DNA from: Petrolisthes cinctipes
Lineage: Eukaryota; Arthropoda; Malacostraca; Decapoda; Porcellanidae
DNA length: 64,000 bases
Assembly: GCA_033782935.1 (NCBI GenBank)
Contig: JAWQEG010000286.1
Span: 881,501 to 945,500, forward strand
Direction of reading: 5' to 3'
Part shown: one piece after another, positions 59,803-64,000 of the stretch
Layout: every line of letters begins with the position of its first letter
Numbering within the stretch: position 1 is the stretch's first letter
The notes under the pieces: generated by a model
What the model saw: the letters and a program-made list of their open reading frames with translations, nothing else
Told to the model about the DNA's origin: nothing
Database searches by the model: none
Translations under genes and position numbers: made by a program

Positions 59803-60376
59803 AACACAAACACGCCATTCTGCAGACAATCATTTAAACATTCAAAGCACGAACAATAAACACCAGCTGTCCCTAAATCTTCCCTGATTGACTGACATGT
59901 TTCATCACTCAGGGAGGCAGTGGGGAGGGCAAGACACACACGCACTGATGCGCGCACTGCCTCACATAACCCACACTAATCAACAACCCCAATCCATCCT
60001 TCCCACACGCCTGCTCACTCCCTACTCTAAACCCTTCCCTCATTCCACTGGCTCCATCAATGACTCAGTATTTGTTTCCATTGTTTCATTCATACTTATT
60101 CCTCTTCACTTTGGCCGTTTCTATCTCGCAGTCCAACACCTCAGCACACACCACCAGACCACTCCTCCTACCCGTCCGTCCTTGCCGCCACACTCCACCT
60201 TCCCATGCCTACATCCTCCTTCCTAATTGCAACTGTCCACTACCCACTTCCTTTTCCAACAACCTACCAACGCATGCTGAGTTAAGCCTCGGCTCTTTTT
60301 CTCCCACTAAAACTCACTTCCTCTTGCTTACTCTTTCTCTATCCCCAACCTTCTTTCCCCCACCTTTACTACTTTA

Positions 60377-60417
<41 letters not shown>
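59432..60417 (+). mobile_element. 5'-truncated Jockey-like LINE insertion with poly(A) tail inside an H2A 5' region
   Basis: About 985 bp, ending in 40 A (60378-60417). The other H2A copies are uninterrupted here (GGGCGAAATTTTATTTGTG). It is inserted in the same direction as H2A. The likely target duplication is short (about AAATT) and blurred by the poly(A). Confidence 0.88.
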
Positions 60418-60419
<2 letters not shown>

Positions 60420-60431
60420 CATTTGTGTTAA

Positions 60432-60836
<405 letters not shown>

Positions 60837-60891
60837 GGTTGCTCTCTGTCCCCAGAAGCCTCCTTTCCTCCTCTTCCCAACTTATAGATCC

Positions 60892-60908
60892 GGCTCCTTA
60901 ATGGAGCC
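60892..60908 (+). terminator. Histone mRNA 3' stem-loop of H2A copy 3
   Basis: GGCTCC-TTAAT-GGAGCC, identical to copy 2, with CAAAGAG downstream at 60921-60927. Confidence 0.85.
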
Positions 60909-62031
60909 ACACTTGCCTTCACAAAGAGTTTGATAATAGACAAGCTATTTATTGGATTACATTTCCTATTATTGACTTAGGCTTTCATGTAAGGTCGGCG
61001 ACAATAGTCGTCTTCTCACTCGGCTCTTCTTGTACCGAGTCTGGTTAACTAAGGCTTCTATTGCCATGGCTTAGCAGCCGACTGTACAGATCTGTAGTAA
61101 GAACATTACAGATTAACTGAAAAAGAAGGGTCGGTGTTAATATTTGCCACGATTGAATTATGGGTACAAAGATAAAGGTTTTACCATTCTGCGCCCAAAT
61201 GTGTGTCTTGCAAAATTCCTGTAGATGCGAGTGGGAGTGATTTGCGTCGAAATAATATGCACGATATTACATAAGTAGTGCATGTGATAGGTGAAGGTTT
61301 TTGTGTATGTAATGAATTAAGTTGAAATAAAAATTATGCACTACAATAAAGAAATATAGCGCTAGTGTGTATGAAATATGAAGGTGTTGTGCAATAGGTA
61401 TATAGACGTGCATGTCGACATTCTATTCCAGAGCGAAGGTAATGATAAATATGGGCTTATTCATTCGAGGAAATTAAGCCATATAAAATCTGTAGTGAGT
61501 GTGGTTACGAAAGCCCAACTTACTAATACCTACACACAAACACTCAAGCACAAATCAATTTATACATACACACAAAACCTCTCTTAAATACAAGCACATT
61601 AATACTTACACAAATAAACAATCTTAATAACACACACTAACGCTTGTATACACGCCAAACCCCACTCTTACGCTAATCCCTACACACACACACATATTCC
61701 TACACGTGCACACACCATCTCTGTTCATTTATTTATCCAATGCAGCCCATCCCTCCTCTAGTGTCACTAACCTAGGAAAAATAAAAGGAGGAACTACAAA
61801 AGTATCATTGAGGATAGGCAATCTCTCCTAAAAAGAGTCAGATCCGATTCGATGGCAATGAGGTACCTTCCATACTTTGTTTCTACTTCGTCTACCGCAC
61901 GCCCCGGGGCTTATTGCACCTCGACACCTACAAAGCTCGTCTGACATAGCACCACAAAAAAGATAACCAGCATTCATGCATGGCCACACTCAATTTTGTC
62001 CATAACAGTTCCCTTAAGTCTAAAATGTTGT
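60909..62031. other. Spacer between convergent H2A copy 3 and H2B copy 2
   Basis: Mirror of 7501-8622, with small indels (for example a short insertion around 61900 containing CGCCCCGGGGC). The histone 3' motif is at 61808-61838. No gene is seen. Confidence 0.55.
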
Positions 62032-62048
62032 GGCTCCTAATAGGAGCC
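62032..62048 (-). terminator. Histone mRNA 3' stem-loop of H2B copy 2
   Basis: Minus strand GGCTCC-TATTA-GGAGCC, five-base loop. Confidence 0.85.
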
Positions 62049-62084
62049 GATTGTTGACCAAATGATTCTGGAGAGTGCACCACT

Positions 62085-62456
62085 TTATTTGGAGGAGGTG
62101 TACTTGGTGACAGCCTTGGTGCCCTCGGACACGGCGTGCTTGGCAAGCTCACCGGGGAGCAGGAGCCTGACGGCGGTCTGAATCTCCCGACTGGTGATGG
62201 TGGACCGCTTGTTGTAGTGTGCCAGGCGAGAGGCCTCGGCGGCGATTCTCTCAAAGATGTCGTTCACGAAAGAGTTCATGATCGACATTGCCTTAGAGGA
62301 AACACCAGTGTCAGGGTGGACCTGCTTCAGTACCTTGTAAATGTAGATGCTGTAACTTTCCTTCCTCTTGCGCTTCTTTTTCTTGCCTCCTTTAGCAATG
62401 GCCTTCTGGGCCTTGCCAGCCTTCTTGGCAGCCTTTCCAGAAGTCTTAGGTGGCAT
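62085..62456 (-). CDS. H2B: Histone H2B, copy 2
   Basis: 123-residue H2B from the ATG at 62454-62456. Same fold and C-terminus as copy 1; the tail has Ala19 and Gly24 ([11 protein letters not shown]), the form I regard as typical of arthropods. Promoter with TATAAATA and the shared element is intact. Mirror of 7074-7445. Confidence 0.97.
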   Translation of the reverse strand: MPPKTSGKAAKKAGKAQKAIAKGGKKKKRKRKESYSIYIYKVLKQVHPDTGVSSKAMSIMNSFVNDIFERIAAEASRLAHYNKRSTITSREIQTAVRLLLPGELAKHAVSEGTKAVTKYTSSK

Positions 62457-62590
62457 GTCTACCTAGTTTAGTTGGTAGTCGAACGGATATTTTATCACCA
62501 CATTTTCATATTTATATTGAACGTGAAGATCACGGGCGACCACTAGCCCCGCTCGCTCCTCGTGGATTGGTCAAAATTAGGTGCCTCTGA
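62457..62590 (-). promoter_or_regulatory. H2B copy 2 promoter
   Basis: TATAAATA on the minus strand at 62516-62509, and the shared element with CCAAT at 62555-62590. The G run seen before copy 1 is absent here. Confidence 0.75.
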
Positions 62591-62789
62591 TAGTCATCTC
62601 CTAACAAAGAATAACCTAGCAATAAATCTAATTGCAAAACATAATTCTAGGCGATACAATTTTTATTACAAAACAATAATGATGTCGGCAAAGGTTTGTA
62701 TAGATTTTACGAAAATTATATACTTGTCCAAATTTCCCGACATATTTTACTCACCATACAAAAACGACTGCAGACAAAATCATTAGAAA

Positions 62790-63110
62790 ATAACATGTAA
62801 TCTATATACTGTATAGTAGATAATTACAGGAACCCCCAAGACTTCTGGGATCCGATAAAGAGAATGAGAGGTACTACAAACATTTCTTCTCCATATATAA
62901 CAGATGGAAGCAATAAAAACATAAATGAAATATACTGTATGATGGTAAAGAAAATCAACAAAGATTTACAGCTATATGGGAAAGCATTTTTAGAATATCG
63001 GAGGAGGAAAATGAGGACTTTGACCACGAAAATTATAAAAGAAGCAATATGGGAAGGCATACCAATAGAATATAACAAAAATGGCACAACTTACAACCAC
63101 TGCGACTAAC
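62790..63110 (+). pseudogene. LINE linker relic, mirror copy
   Basis: The same ORF2 linker fragment as at 6420-6740 (RGTTNISSPYITDGSNKN). No catalytic motif. It differs from the left copy by a few residues. Confidence 0.55.
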
Positions 63111-63754
63111 CTACCTACTACAAGAACTAACCACTATCATCCAAATTCTTTTAGTAAATGCATTCAATATTTCCAATACCAGGGTACCCAATAATAACGT
63201 CAGTAAGTCTAAGTAAAGAATAGTGATTTAAAATAAAACGCACACCAAACAAACCACCAAGATGGACCCATAACGAAAAATATCCCTACACGAAAAAGTG
63301 CAGAAGAACCGACACGAATGAAACAACCTGACACGAATGAAACAACCCGAATCATTCTAGTAATGCCAATACTCACAATACTGTATAGTCTAAATTAATA
63401 AAAATAACAATGGTTTTAGACTTGAAAGGTGAGACCATCTGTAACAATAACACAATGGGTACTAGTAACAATGTTACTAATTAATGCCATATGTCTATCG
63501 GACCAGCTTGTATAAGCATCATCGATCATGCAGGGTAATTAATACACAGAAACAGTAACAACCCCTACACCTCCATTATACAGTCACGTGCAAATATTCA
63601 GAACTGCACAAACTGTAAGTAAAAAAAAAATAACCAGCTTATGTAAGTGAGCTAATCACCAATTAGGTAAGGAACCCAGAGTAAAATAAAGAACCAAATA
63701 ATTTAATATTGAGGATAGGTAGTCTATGTAGTCTCTCCTAAAAGAATAATTTGT
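63111..63754. other. Spacer between LINE relic and H4 copy 2
   Basis: Mirror of 5659-6419; includes the histone 3' motif at 63709-63746 and a short local duplication of TGACACGAATGAAACAAC (63313-63350). No gene is seen. Confidence 0.5.
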
Positions 63755-63771
63755 GGACCCCAGAGGGGTCC
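63755..63771 (-). terminator. Histone mRNA 3' stem-loop of H4 copy 2
   Basis: Minus strand GGACCCC-TCT-GGGGTCC, 17 bases. Confidence 0.8.
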
Positions 63772-63835
63772 GTTGTTCTGAGTGTGACCAGCAGTGGTGG
63801 ATGGTTGTTTTCAGATAAGCACACGATTGGGGCAC

Positions 63836-64000
<165 letters not shown>

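Overview
This is an animal nuclear window, most likely from an arthropod and probably a malacostracan (decapod) crustacean. The evidence is the replication-dependent histones: H2A and H2B have arthropod-type tails, the genes have no introns, and each ends in a histone 3' stem-loop rather than a poly(A) signal. The rest is a mix of Jockey-like and RTE-like LINEs, Penelope-like elements, hAT-type MITEs, several LTR retrotransposons and an AT-rich 15-bp minisatellite. Species-level assignment from sequence alone is inference.

Layout. Positions 1-378 hold a 177-bp tandem repeat, and 430-2420 hold two decayed Jockey-type LINE pieces. A histone block follows at 2484-9188: H2A(+), H3(-), H4(+), H2B(+), H2A(-). 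A second block at 59357-64000 holds H2A(+), H2B(-) and a truncated H4(-), and is the mirror image of 5413-9390. No H1 gene is seen. Between the blocks lie about 50 kb of repeats: SINE-like copies, two hAT MITEs, a truncated LTR retrotransposon (LTR-3), 15-bp minisatellite, an RTE-like LINE, minisatellite, and a low-complexity centre at about 41.1-43.7 kb. The same elements then return in reverse order and orientation.

The main architectural observation is that the window is a very large imperfect inverted duplication with its centre near 42,510. The shared, mirrored components are the histone genes, the LINE relics in the spacers, both MITEs with their 8-bp target duplications, LTR-3, the minisatellite, the RTE LINE and the low-complexity centre. 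Arm-specific insertions interrupt this symmetry and so postdate the duplication. The left arm has a 13.4-kb LTR retrotransposon (LTR-1, 22873-36321) that itself contains a young 4.6-kb element (LTR-2, 23234-27862), and a 2.9-kb DNA transposon (37775-40697). The right arm has two Penelope-like elements (43984-45095 and 55338-56796) and a LINE tail inserted between the promoter and the start codon of an H2A gene (59432-60417).

The histone genes make the core nucleosome proteins and share promoter and 3' processing signals. Among the mobile elements, LTR-2 looks intact, with near-identical LTRs, gag, pol and a textbook -1 frameshift signal. LTR-1 is damaged in pol but carries an SGNH-hydrolase-like ORF ahead of gag and a UGA-CUA stop at the gag/pol junction. 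Everything below was read by eye from one sequence; identities and family assignments were not computed or searched.
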